Source: Pseudomonas fluorescens (GTDB lineage Bacteria; Pseudomonadota; Gammaproteobacteria; Pseudomonadales; Pseudomonadaceae). Taken from it: a stretch of 38,782 nt of DNA. Below, one piece after another: positions 9,401 through 15,699 of the stretch. The stretch covers positions 1 to 38,782 of the forward strand of contig NZ_CABVHQ010000057.1 in assembly GCF_902497895.1 (NCBI RefSeq), given 5' to 3'. Under the pieces are notes generated by a model, which worked only from the letters and a program-made list of their open reading frames with translations, was not told where the DNA came from and searched no databases. Position 1 is the stretch's first letter; each line of letters begins with the position of its first letter. Both the position numbers and the translations under genes were made by a program.

Positions 9401-10541
9401 TGCAGGGAGTTCCGACTGCCGTGTAGAGCCCCTTGTCCGTCGGATCGAGCGGGTTGAAATGCAGCGGATGCTTCATATGCCAGATACGCGTTGAAGAACC
9501 TGACGCCTGGGACGGTAGAGGAAATAGTGTGTCGTCTGCCGGAAAGTTCAGAACACGTTCAGGCTTGGGGTCTTTGTAGTTTTCATCGGCATTGCTCAGG
9601 CGATAAAGCCCACCGGTAGTCGAGTAATACAAATCGCCATCGCGGTAAGCCACGCCATGGGGCTCTTCCTGACCGCTGGCGATCACGTAGATTCCCGTCG
9701 GCTTGCCAGCGTCATCCAGAGGCAACGCATAAATCATGTCAGCAATTTTCCCGTCATAAACATACGAGGGAATTGCACTGGAGCCCACATAGAGTACGTG
9801 CTTGCCCATGGCCATTTGCCGAGGCTGCATCAGGCCCTGGGCGAACAACTCGATCTTGATCCCGGGCAGGCCACTGAGTTTGCCGATGTCGACCGGCGTA
9901 CGATACTTCACGGTCAACGTCTGATGGTCCCCCTCATCCTCCTTGAAGGACACGATTCGCGGCGTGTTCAGCGGCGCGAAACCATCGGCAACATCCATGA
10001 CCAGTTGATAGTCGCAGGCTTTCAGACCATCGATATCGAGCGTTTCATTGGCTTTGGCACTGATGGGGATTTCCTGCGCTTTGCAACGCAAGACTCCGGT
10101 GACCACCTGATCGGCCCGAGCCACACCGATCACCGCCTCTTTCAACGGTGCCTTGCCACTGAGGGTGGCAAAATTCAGACTTAGACGGTTGCCTTCAAAA
10201 CCACCGCATTCGAGTTCTTTCCAGGCGTCAGGCCAGTTTGCTGAGTTTTCGGGTTTGCCGGGGGCGTAGGCTGCCTGTTTACACCACTTCCAACTGTCTG
10301 GACCCAGCGGTGCCTCGTCATCTTTCCAACACTCGAAATACCGGTCGAGGTTCTTTACCTGATCCCCTTGCAGATAGTCCGTGCCCACAATATAAGGATC
10401 CGCCGCACACGCTGCCGGTGGCTTTTGCGCTGACGACGAGTCAAAGAAATAGGCTAAGACAAACCAGGCGCCCAGTAACAGGGCCAGGATGGCAAGACAT
10501 GCAATCCAAAAAAAGCGGTGAAAGACGACAGGCGCACGCAT
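6405..10541 (-). CDS. Membrane-anchored fusion: sugar-dehydrogenase-type propeller, haem c and DUF1587/1595/1592/1588/1585
   Basis: This 1378-residue envelope protein has an N-terminal membrane segment (about 10-33). A cysteine-bearing region (Cys45-Cys176) follows, then a glucose/sorbosone-dehydrogenase-like beta-propeller (about 225-620; EEPHGVAYRDGDLYY, GIRNTVGFDWNPKTREIWFSD). A beta-rich linker leads to a haem c motif, CTKCH (822-826). The planctomycete-type array comes next: DUF1587 (RLLTPAEYAASVKDIL, ~894), DUF1595 (YRLFRRPLSDAE, ~979), DUF1592 (~1034-1105) and DUF1588 (~1140-1270), the last holding a second motif CWQCH (1248-1252). DUF1585 ends the protein. The start at 10541 has AAGGAG; an upstream in-frame start at 10631 lacks one. 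A redox role at the periplasmic face is inferred and the substrate is unknown. The DUF1552 gene follows after 2 nt. Confidence 0.88.
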   Translation of the reverse strand: MRAPVVFHRFFWIACLAILALLLGAWFVLAYFFDSSSAQKPPAACAADPYIVGTDYLQGDQVKNLDRYFECWKDDEAPLGPDSWKWCKQAAYAPGKPENSANWPDAWKELECGGFEGNRLSLNFATLSGKAPLKEAVIGVARADQVVTGVLRCKAQEIPISAKANETLDIDGLKACDYQLVMDVADGFAPLNTPRIVSFKEDEGDHQTLTVKYRTPVDIGKLSGLPGIKIELFAQGLMQPRQMAMGKHVLYVGSSAIPSYVYDGKIADMIYALPLDDAGKPTGIYVIASGQEEPHGVAYRDGDLYYSTTGGLYRLSNADENYKDPKPERVLNFPADDTLFPLPSQASGSSTRIWHMKHPLHFNPLDPTDKGLYTAVGTPCNLCMIPADGRYGALLRYDLETGKAQVLAKGIRNTVGFDWNPKTREIWFSDNNRQGFSNPDEVNRISGQGLHFGVPYRFGKDTPGFTKEEFENPGVIQPPLVPGAIVSDKSLEQINPQDYVPTAFALGTNTAPLGVKFWDGYPTQGDTQRLLVALHGAGSTERPGIGVRMLTIQGGTRVVNQIPLINHSEQDLDQNDAYALNGSTGRPTDFLELADKSLLISDDVAGIIYRVRYDADAVLDTQLALRPMLAPVPELSDEMISGYLISPDGDSRLFHVSWDPADSESGIVLNGLAYGEYQLKLNDVKNLIPQVRTTHFTLSAANKTQTINLRYRERPIKLEVKVTIPAPPKPASVTDDQWHITIRNKADLAEQPRTVNVPWGGNVTQTLDYGQYEILYPFYAKEKPQPELVSVVIDESSEDMQVLPMSYRKVEELGPVVLAETCTKCHAVEYFNSLRMALAWSVAGQDALVKQIKSMPVAGHCDTTCAAEISKHLYNVVWAPYLNPAASYGERQLRLLTPAEYAASVKDILDVEINPEKLPADKSEKDFKYPGEADKGILQTEDVKLFYDMALFVADKVAPEQLASLKLASQPDLVTALGYRLFRRPLSDAEHARYKSLLDKDGQTGLVAGMLLSPNFLYRSELGQTVAGRSTVFKLTPFELATALSYAFEGATPSIELLDKAEKGLLNTPQQIGAEVERMMRSERGVEQFNRFISYYIKTNRGVQEKPGLTADMIRLMAREQYLLTRNVMLDGQGTLNELFNPGYTYLNAPLADHYGISGISGDALQKVPVDEKRGGLLHLGLTQAATSDYQETSLVRRGIMIREQMFCREFGAPVEADPTRPDYPARAITNREHWDLVNGEQASGGRCWQCHQYMNDTGSSMEHYDAAGRYRLEEPAYNYAQYPQVLPIKASGPFLWSGGKEDINDVRDIAKLIPRNPASLFCMADSYFRFAFGNKSDEATSGTVKAIADGLQNSGSLREMLRALGTSNAFLYKTERE

Positions 10542-10632
10542 ATATAGCTTCTCCTTGCTAACCCGATACGCCCTCTGCATGGCAGACAATTTGTTCGCTA
10601 TTGCAAGAGAGTATTCGGAGCCGAAACTCAAT

Positions 10633-10649
10633 GCTCAACACTGTTGAGC
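10633..10649. promoter_or_regulatory. Perfect 17-bp palindrome upstream of the fusion-protein operon
   Basis: GCTCAACACTGTTGAGC has perfect 8-bp arms around one central base, 92 bp upstream of the start at 10541. No T-tract follows. Its size and position fit an operator for a dimeric regulator, but no regulator gene is adjacent, so the binding protein is unknown. Confidence 0.45.
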
Positions 10650-10802
10650 GGTGATGTTTCTATTGAAAGCAAGCCCAAACTATTCCACTACGCCTACACC
10701 ACGACAGGAACGCGCAAGCACTCACTTTATTATCAAGTGCGCGAGCAAAAGACTGTTTTATCACCGCGCCTCTTAGGCTTAGTTCGGTTCTATAACGGCG
10801 TC

Positions 10803-10828
10803 AAAAAAGACTAGCAGAACTACTAGTC
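10803..10828 (-). terminator. Intrinsic terminator of the LysE-family gene
   Basis: On the minus strand, GACTAG, an 8-nt loop, CTAGTC and then six T residues follow the stop of the LysE-family gene by about 25 nt. The 6-bp stem is short, but the U-tract is clear. Confidence 0.65.
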
Positions 10829-10852
10829 ACTGCCTTCCGGCTATTGACAAAA

Positions 10853-11470
10853 CTAGTTTCCTGCACTTTCCAGTAATAACGGGTACAGCGAGGCCACCAG
10901 CAGCAAGGCCATGCTTAGATTGAACACCCGCAACCAGCGCGGATCGCGCAATACCTTGCGCAACAAGCTGCCACAGGCGACCCAAAGACTGACGCTCGGC
11001 AGGTTGATCAAGGCAAAGACCGCGGCGATCACCACCACGTTGGTGAAGTAACCCTGCAAGGGTGTGTAGGTGCTGATGGCGCCGACCGCCATGATCCAGG
11101 CCTTGGGATTGACCCACTGGAAGGCCGCCGCGCCCCAATAGCTGATCGGTTTGCCCTGACCCTGCGCTGTTTCGGAAACCGGCCCGGAGTGGGCGATTTT
11201 CCAGGCCAGGTACAGCAGATAAGCCGCGCCGACATAACGCAGCACGTTGTAGAGCAATGGATAGGTCTGAAAAACCGCACCCAGGCCGAAGCCGACCGCC
11301 AGCACCAGGACGAAGAATCCACAGCTGATGCCAAGCATATGAGGAATGGAACGATTGAAACCGAAATTGACACCCGAGGCCAGGAGCATGGTGTTGTTCG
11401 GTCCGGGAGTGACGGAGGTGACGAGCGCGAACAGGGCAAAGCCCAGCAGCAAATCCAGTGAGAGTGTCAT
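10853..11470 (-). CDS. LysE/RhtB-family amino-acid exporter
   Basis: This 205-residue inner-membrane protein has about six hydrophobic segments and the family signature SVTPGPNNTMLLASGVNFG near the N-terminus. LysE/RhtB proteins export amino acids or their derivatives; the substrate here cannot be read from sequence. The start at 11470 (MTLSLDLLLGF) matches the usual N-terminus of Pseudomonas homologues. Two further in-frame starts (11485, 11482) add five residues and none has a strong ribosome-binding site. It has its own terminator and no operon partner. Confidence 0.87.
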   Translation of the reverse strand: MTLSLDLLLGFALFALVTSVTPGPNNTMLLASGVNFGFNRSIPHMLGISCGFFVLVLAVGFGLGAVFQTYPLLYNVLRYVGAAYLLYLAWKIAHSGPVSETAQGQGKPISYWGAAAFQWVNPKAWIMAVGAISTYTPLQGYFTNVVVIAAVFALINLPSVSLWVACGSLLRKVLRDPRWLRVFNLSMALLLVASLYPLLLESAGN

Positions 11471-11567
11471 GGGGTAGTCCATCAAGGTCGGTCAGGAGTT
11501 GACCCTATCCCACCAATCCGGTGAAACCCACGGACAGTTGCGCAAAACTTTGAGCAGTACAGTCCGC

Positions 11568-11837
11568 TCAGCTTGGATGCCCGTCCAGGGGAAGGCCGCG
11601 CTCGGCGTTCATTTCGCCCCGAGCATCGAAGCCAAAGGCTTTTTGCGGCTGGCGGAGCAACTCGGCTTTTTTCTGGTGGTATTCCTCAAATGACAATCCG
11701 CGACGATTCAACGCCTCCAACGCCAGTTCCCGACTTTCTTCCGCCGTGTAGGGCCGTAGCTCGGGAGAATAATGAGTCCCACAGCCGGCAAGGACCGAGG
11801 CGGCAAGCAGCAAAGAAGTGGCGAGAAAACGATTCAC
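11568..11837 (-). CDS. Small lipoprotein, unknown function
   Basis: This 89-residue protein has a GTG start at 11837, chosen because GGAG sits 6 nt upstream and the lipoprotein signal then begins properly (VNRFLATSLLLAASVLAGC, lipidation at Cys19). The open frame extends further upstream to 11918, but that part lacks a ribosome-binding site. The mature part is charged and helical, with a conserved-looking middle (YTAEESRELALEALNRRGLSFEEYHQKKAELL) that resembles short-C-terminal or SHOCT-like helices ending many small lipoproteins. No function can be assigned. Confidence 0.72.
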   Translation of the reverse strand: MNRFLATSLLLAASVLAGCGTHYSPELRPYTAEESRELALEALNRRGLSFEEYHQKKAELLRQPQKAFGFDARGEMNAERGLPLDGHPS

Positions 11838-12057
11838 GGGAAACTCCGGACAAGCTGGCGTTAAGCAATGAACACAGGCTACTCCCAGGCTTGGGCGGAC
11901 AAAAATCAACGCTCTCAATAGTCGCTATCGACTTTTGCATAAGTGGATAAATCCAACCCTTATATGCCTTATAGTTATATTAATATCTTTTTACGATATT
12001 TTACGGAATAACAAACAGTCTTTATAACGAACCTGCACCGCATGCAGTGGCCGGGCA

Positions 12058-12077
12058 ACTGTTCGCTCAGCAACAGT
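12058..12077. promoter_or_regulatory. Inverted repeat, candidate activator site for msuED
   Basis: ACTGTT, 8 nt, AACAGT: a perfect 6-bp inverted repeat 83 bp upstream of the sigma-54 promoter. That distance suits an enhancer site for a sigma-54 activator such as SfnR. The assignment is inferred from position only. Confidence 0.35.
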
Positions 12078-12159
12078 CGATCAACAAAACCGCTCCCAAG
12101 CAACACAGCAGTCCCCAGGGAACTCGCTGAAAGCCCCGCAGATAAAGGCTTCGACGGTT

Positions 12160-12175
12160 TGGTACAGCTCTTGCT
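12160..12175 (+). promoter_or_regulatory. Sigma-54 promoter of msuE-msuD
   Basis: TGGTACAGCTCTTGCT matches the -24/-12 consensus TGGCACRNNNNTTGCW except at one base, with correct GG-to-GC spacing. Transcription would begin near 12187, giving a leader of about 43 nt before the msuE ATG. SfnR-dependent, RpoN-dependent control of this operon type is known in P. putida and P. aeruginosa. Confidence 0.72.
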
Positions 12176-12229
12176 CAAGCCCACTCACTACTCACTGCTC
12201 CTTGAGCAACTGTTTGAAAGGAACTGATC

Positions 12230-12796
12230 ATGTCGCGCTCGTTGCAAGTCGTAGCCGTCTGCGGTAGCACCTATCGCCCTTCCCGCACGCTGGTGCTGAC
12301 CCAGGCCTTGCTCGCGGACCTGGCCCGGCAGCTACCCATCGAGAGCAGGCTGATCGAGCTGGGGGGTATCGCCCGCTCATTGGGCACCGCGCTGTCTCGT
12401 CAGGAACTGAGCGCTGAGGTCGAAGCCGAGCTGCAAAGCATTGAAAGCGCCGACCTGCTGATCGTCGCCACACCGGTGTATCGCGGTTCTTACCCGGGGC
12501 TGCTCAAGCATCTGTTCGACCTGGTGGACCTCAATGCCCTGATCGACACCCCGGTCCTGCTGGCGGCCACCGGCGGCAGCGAGCGCCATGCGCTGATACT
12601 CGATCACCAGTTGCGGCCGCTGTTCAGTTTCTTCCAGGCCCTGAGCTTGCCGATCGGTGTGTACGCCACCGAGGCCGACTTCTCCAACTATCAAATAACC
12701 AGTGAGCCTTTGAAGGCTCGCATTCGCCTGGCTGCAGAACGCGCCGCACCGCTGCTGTTCAGCGTGCACGCCAACCCTCTGCTGAAAATCGCTTAA
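12230..12796 (+). CDS. msuE: NADH-dependent FMN reductase MsuE
   Basis: This 188-residue flavodoxin-fold reductase supplies FMNH2 to the monooxygenase encoded 10 bp downstream. It shows the NADPH-dependent FMN-reductase signature: AVCGSTYRPSRT at the N-terminus (phosphate-binding loop) and ATPVYRGSYPGLLKHLFD in the middle. The protein is cytoplasmic. AAAGGA sits 7 nt before the ATG. Naming it msuE rather than ssuE rests on context: it is followed by an SsuD-like enzyme and by msuC and sfnR remnants, the gene order seen at the P. aeruginosa msuEDC locus. Expression is probably RpoN-driven during sulfate starvation. Confidence 0.9.
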   Translation: MSRSLQVVAVCGSTYRPSRTLVLTQALLADLARQLPIESRLIELGGIARSLGTALSRQELSAEVEAELQSIESADLLIVATPVYRGSYPGLLKHLFDLVDLNALIDTPVLLAATGGSERHALILDHQLRPLFSFFQALSLPIGVYATEADFSNYQITSEPLKARIRLAAERAAPLLFSVHANPLLKIA

Positions 12797-12806
12797 GGAT
12801 CTGTTC

Positions 12807-13952
12807 ATGAACGTTTTCTGGTTTCTCCCCACTCACGGCGACGGCCACTACCTGGGCACCACTCAGGGCGCGCGCCCGGTCACGCTCAATTATCTTAAAC
12901 AAGTGGCCCAGGCCGCGGACAATCTCGGCTATCACGGTGTGCTGATTCCCACCGGGCGTTCATGCGAAGACTCGTGGGTCATCGCCTCGGCCCTGGTGCC
13001 ATTGACCGAGCGCTTGCGCTTCCTGGTGGCGATTCGTCCGGGGATCATCTCGCCGACCGTTTCGGCGCGCATGGCCGCAACCCTGGACCGGCTGTCCAAT
13101 GGCCGCCTGCTGATCAACGTGGTGACCGGGGGCGACCCGGACGAAAACCGTGGCGACGGCAGCTTCCTCGACCACGGCGAACGCTACGAAGTCACCGATG
13201 AATTCCTCAAGATCTGGCGCCGGGTGCTGCAAGGCGAGTCGGTGGATTTCGAAGGCAAGCATCTGCGCGTGCAGAACGCCAAGGCGCTGTATCCACCGGT
13301 GCAGAAACCTTATCCGCCGTTGTACTTCGGCGGTTCTTCCGACGCGGCCCACGACCTGGCCGCCGAGCAGGTCGATGTCTACCTGACCTGGGGCGAACCA
13401 CCGGCCGCCGTCGCCGCGAAGCTGGCCGATGTGCGTGAACGCGCGGCTCGCCAGGGTCGCACAGTGAAGTTCGGGATTCGTCTGCATGTGATCGTCCGCG
13501 AAACCGCCGAGCAAGCCTGGAAAGCCGCCGACAAACTGATCGAGCATATCAGCGACGAGACTATTGCCGCGGCGCAAAAGTCCTTCTCGCGCTTCGACTC
13601 CGAAGGCCAGCGGCGCATGGCCGCGCTGCATGACGGTCGACGTGACAATCTGGAAATCGCCCCCAATCTCTGGGCTGGAGTCGGCCTGGTACGTGGCGGT
13701 GCCGGCACTGCGCTGGTCGGCGATCCGCAGCAGGTGGCCGCGCGGATCAAGGAGTACGCGGATCTGGGTATCGAGAGCTTCATTTTCTCTGGCTACCCGC
13801 ACCTTGAAGAAGCTTACCGCTTCGCCGAACTGGTGTTCCCGTTGCTGCCGGAACCCTACGCCAGCCTTGCCGGTCGCGGCGTCACCAACCTCACCGGACC
13901 GTTCGGCGAAATGATCGCCAATGATGTTTTACCTGCACAAGCCAAGGCCTGA
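12807..13952 (+). CDS. msuD: FMNH2-dependent alkanesulfonate monooxygenase MsuD
   Basis: This 381-residue luciferase-like TIM-barrel enzyme cleaves the C-S bond of alkanesulfonates, releasing sulfite for assimilation. Motifs include MNVFWFLPTHGDGHYLGT at the start, RFLVAIRPGIISPTVSARMAATLDR, NVVTGGDPDENRGDG and PPLYFGGSSDAAHDLAAEQVDVYLTWGEP. Length and sequence match the SsuD/MsuD group. AAGGA precedes the ATG. It is coupled to msuE, which provides reduced flavin. MsuD enzymes act mainly on methanesulfonate; that substrate is inferred from context. The downstream msuC partner, which would supply methanesulfinate steps, is broken in this strain, but MsuD itself looks intact. Confidence 0.92.
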   Translation: MNVFWFLPTHGDGHYLGTTQGARPVTLNYLKQVAQAADNLGYHGVLIPTGRSCEDSWVIASALVPLTERLRFLVAIRPGIISPTVSARMAATLDRLSNGRLLINVVTGGDPDENRGDGSFLDHGERYEVTDEFLKIWRRVLQGESVDFEGKHLRVQNAKALYPPVQKPYPPLYFGGSSDAAHDLAAEQVDVYLTWGEPPAAVAAKLADVRERAARQGRTVKFGIRLHVIVRETAEQAWKAADKLIEHISDETIAAAQKSFSRFDSEGQRRMAALHDGRRDNLEIAPNLWAGVGLVRGGAGTALVGDPQQVAARIKEYADLGIESFIFSGYPHLEEAYRFAELVFPLLPEPYASLAGRGVTNLTGPFGEMIANDVLPAQAKA

Positions 13953-13960
13953 TCAACCTC

Positions 13961-14110
13961 TGTGGGAGCGGGCTTGTGTGGCGAGGGGGCTTGCCCCCGC
14001 TCGGCTGCGAAGCAGTCGTAAAACCGGCTGATGCGTTTTACCTGACAGGACGCAGTCGCCAGTTTTTGGGGCCGCTTCGCAGCCCAGCGGGGGCAAGCCC
14101 CCTCGCCACA
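13961..14110. repeat. REP/BIME element (GTGGCGAGGGGGCTTGCCCCC type)
   Basis: Two inverted copies of the REP unit (13978-14012 and 14070-14108) face each other across a 57-bp centre, beginning just after the msuD stop. Each copy carries the GAGGGGGCTTGCCCCC hairpin. Near-identical sequence recurs at 38723-38782 and a related pair at 19263-19414. The element lies next to the msuC/sfnR deletion. Confidence 0.88.
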
Positions 14111-14187
14111 ACAGCACTCGCCACAAAGTGAGTGTTCGGCCCGATGAATCCATGTCGATTTCGACGCCCATTACCAAGGAACACCGC

Positions 14188-14343
14188 GTGACTGCCAAGC
14201 CGCAAAGCGCCCTGTTGTCCCCTTTGCAGATCGCCCGCCAACTGGCGGCCGAGTTTGCCCTGACAGCTGTCGAACGGGATGAGCGCGGCGGCACGCCCAA
14301 AGCCCAGCGTGACGCATTGCGCCAAAGCGGGCTGCTGGCCTGA
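14188..14343 (+). pseudogene. msuC: msuC 5' fragment (acyl-CoA-dehydrogenase-like sulfur monooxygenase)
   Basis: A GTG start with AAGGA 7 nt upstream opens 51 codons reading TAKPQSALLSPLQIARQL...QRDALRQSGLLA, the normal N-terminus of MsuC/SfnC/SfnB-type flavin monooxygenases of about 400 residues. The frame then stops at 14341-14343, because the sequence jumps into sfnR. Only about an eighth of the gene remains. An ATG at 14152 is an alternative in-frame start. Family assignment is by recognition; the fragment cannot be functional. Confidence 0.8.
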
Positions 14344-14859
14344 GTATTCCATCCTGCCGCTGACCCGACACTTCATCGAGTCTTACAGCCAGCGCCTGGG
14401 TTATGGTGCGATCGGCATCAGCAGTGAGGCCGAACATAAACTCAGGACCTACAGTTGGCCGGGCAACATCCGCGAACTGGGAAACGTCATTCATCACACC
14501 CTGCTGATCTGCCGCAACGGGCTGATCAACGCGATGATTTACGCTTGTCGAACATGCGCATCGAGCATCAGGACGACAGCCATACTCACCTCAATGATTC
14601 GGCTGAAGCCTTGCTCGACCGGGCGTTGCAACAGCTCTTCGAAGAACAGGCTGGTGCGCTGCATGAGAAAGTCGAAGACGCGTTGCTGCGGGCCGCTTAC
14701 CGTTTCAGTCATTACAACCAGATACACACCGCCAACCTGCTGGGCCTGAGCCGCAACGTCACCCGCACCCGGCTGATCAAGATCGGCGAACTGACAGTGA
14801 ATAAACTCCGGGCAGTGGATAACCCTCAGGGTGAGCGTATTTTGCAGTTGTCGATCTAG
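14342..14859 (+). pseudogene. sfnR: sfnR 3' fragment (sigma-54-dependent activator), frameshifted
   Basis: This remnant encodes the last part of an SfnR-type enhancer-binding protein. It starts at ILPLTRHFIESYSQRLG, continues through the AAA+ sensor region YSWPGNIRELGNVIHH, and after a frameshift ends with a Fis-type HTH (TANLLGLSRNVTRTRLIKIGEL). The N-terminal two thirds, including Walker A, GAFTGA and Walker B, are missing. A G is lost after 14533: restoring it turns LINA-MIYACR into LINADDLRLSNMRI and rejoins the frame. An ATG at 14554 could still give a 101-residue HTH protein, but no ribosome-binding site marks it. Confidence 0.85.
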
Positions 14860-15029
14860 TGGCCTGTACGGCTACCAGGCACACGAACCACATAGCCCAC
14901 CAGCGTTGTTCAGACATTGCGATGCTGCTACCCGTCGGCCTCTCGGCTGCCCGGTTTGTCGTGACCTATAGTGAATCGACCGGAACGGTGAAGGATTACG
15001 TTATCCCCCCAACAACAAGGAGAACCAAC

Positions 15030-15494
15030 ATGAGCGTTAAACCGATACCCGAGGGCTTTCACAGCATCACGCCCTATCTGGGCATCAAAAAAGCCGCAGA
15101 GGCGATCGAGTTCTACAAAAAAGCATTTGGCGCCACGGAAATCATGCGCCTGGTTGCACCCAACGGTGACATCGGCCACGCCGAACTACGCATCGGCGAT
15201 TCGGCCATCATGCTCGCCACCCCCTGCGAGGCTGCGTCTCTGCGCAGTCCTGAACAGACCGGCATCTCGGTGGGCCTGCATTTGTATGTCAATGATGTCG
15301 ACAAACAGTTCGCCCAGGCGATTGCAGCCGGAGGTGAGATGGTCTCTGAAGTCAAAGACCAGTTCTACGGCGATCGCACCGGCACCCTGAAAGATCCATA
15401 CGGTCACTTGTGGTTTCTTGCCACCCATAAGGAAGACTTGTCCCAGGAAGAAATCGCCAGGCGCGCCGCAGAAATGTTCAAGCAAGCCAAGTAG
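15030..15494 (+). CDS. VOC-family (glyoxalase-fold) protein, PhnB-like
   Basis: This 154-residue cytoplasmic protein has paired beta-alpha-beta-beta-beta modules of the vicinal-oxygen-chelate fold. Visible stretches are HSITPYLGIKKAAEAIEFYKKAFGA, GHAELRIGDSAIMLA and the C-terminal DRTGTLKDPYGHLWFLATH. These match the PhnB/YdcJ-like subgroup, whose activity is mostly unassigned. The ATG at 15030 is set by AAGGAG 7 nt upstream, although the frame is open from 14859. It has no operon partners: the sfnR remnant lies before it and the NAGGN operon begins about 200 bp later. Confidence 0.85.
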   Translation: MSVKPIPEGFHSITPYLGIKKAAEAIEFYKKAFGATEIMRLVAPNGDIGHAELRIGDSAIMLATPCEAASLRSPEQTGISVGLHLYVNDVDKQFAQAIAAGGEMVSEVKDQFYGDRTGTLKDPYGHLWFLATHKEDLSQEEIARRAAEMFKQAK

Positions 15495-15699
15495 AGCCTT
15501 TGCCTCGGACCGAAAAGCCCTGCGGTTTTTATGCTTTCAGGCACCTATGCTCGTCGCGACTGCTGCCAGAGCCACCCCTGGCTACTTATAACTTATCGAT
15601 CTAAAACTCCAGCGATTTCCTCGGGTCAGTTTCAGAGTACCCGCCATTTGGCACGGTAATGCTTGACCCCTCCCCAACGGAAAAACCGGTAAGGAATTT

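Larger units (their letters stand above)
11838..12229 (+). promoter_or_regulatory. Regulatory region of the msu genes
   Basis: This 392-bp region has no gene. It is strongly A/T-rich at 11930-12015, where IHF- or CysB-type binding would be plausible but no clear consensus was found. It also holds the inverted repeat at 12058-12077 and the sigma-54 promoter at 12160-12175. On the other strand it carries the promoter of the small lipoprotein gene. Confidence 0.55.

Noticed and set aside
15649..15663. TGGCACGGTAATGC upstream of asnO as a sigma-54 promoter
   Set aside because: The GG-to-GC spacing is one base too short, which abolishes sigma-54 recognition.
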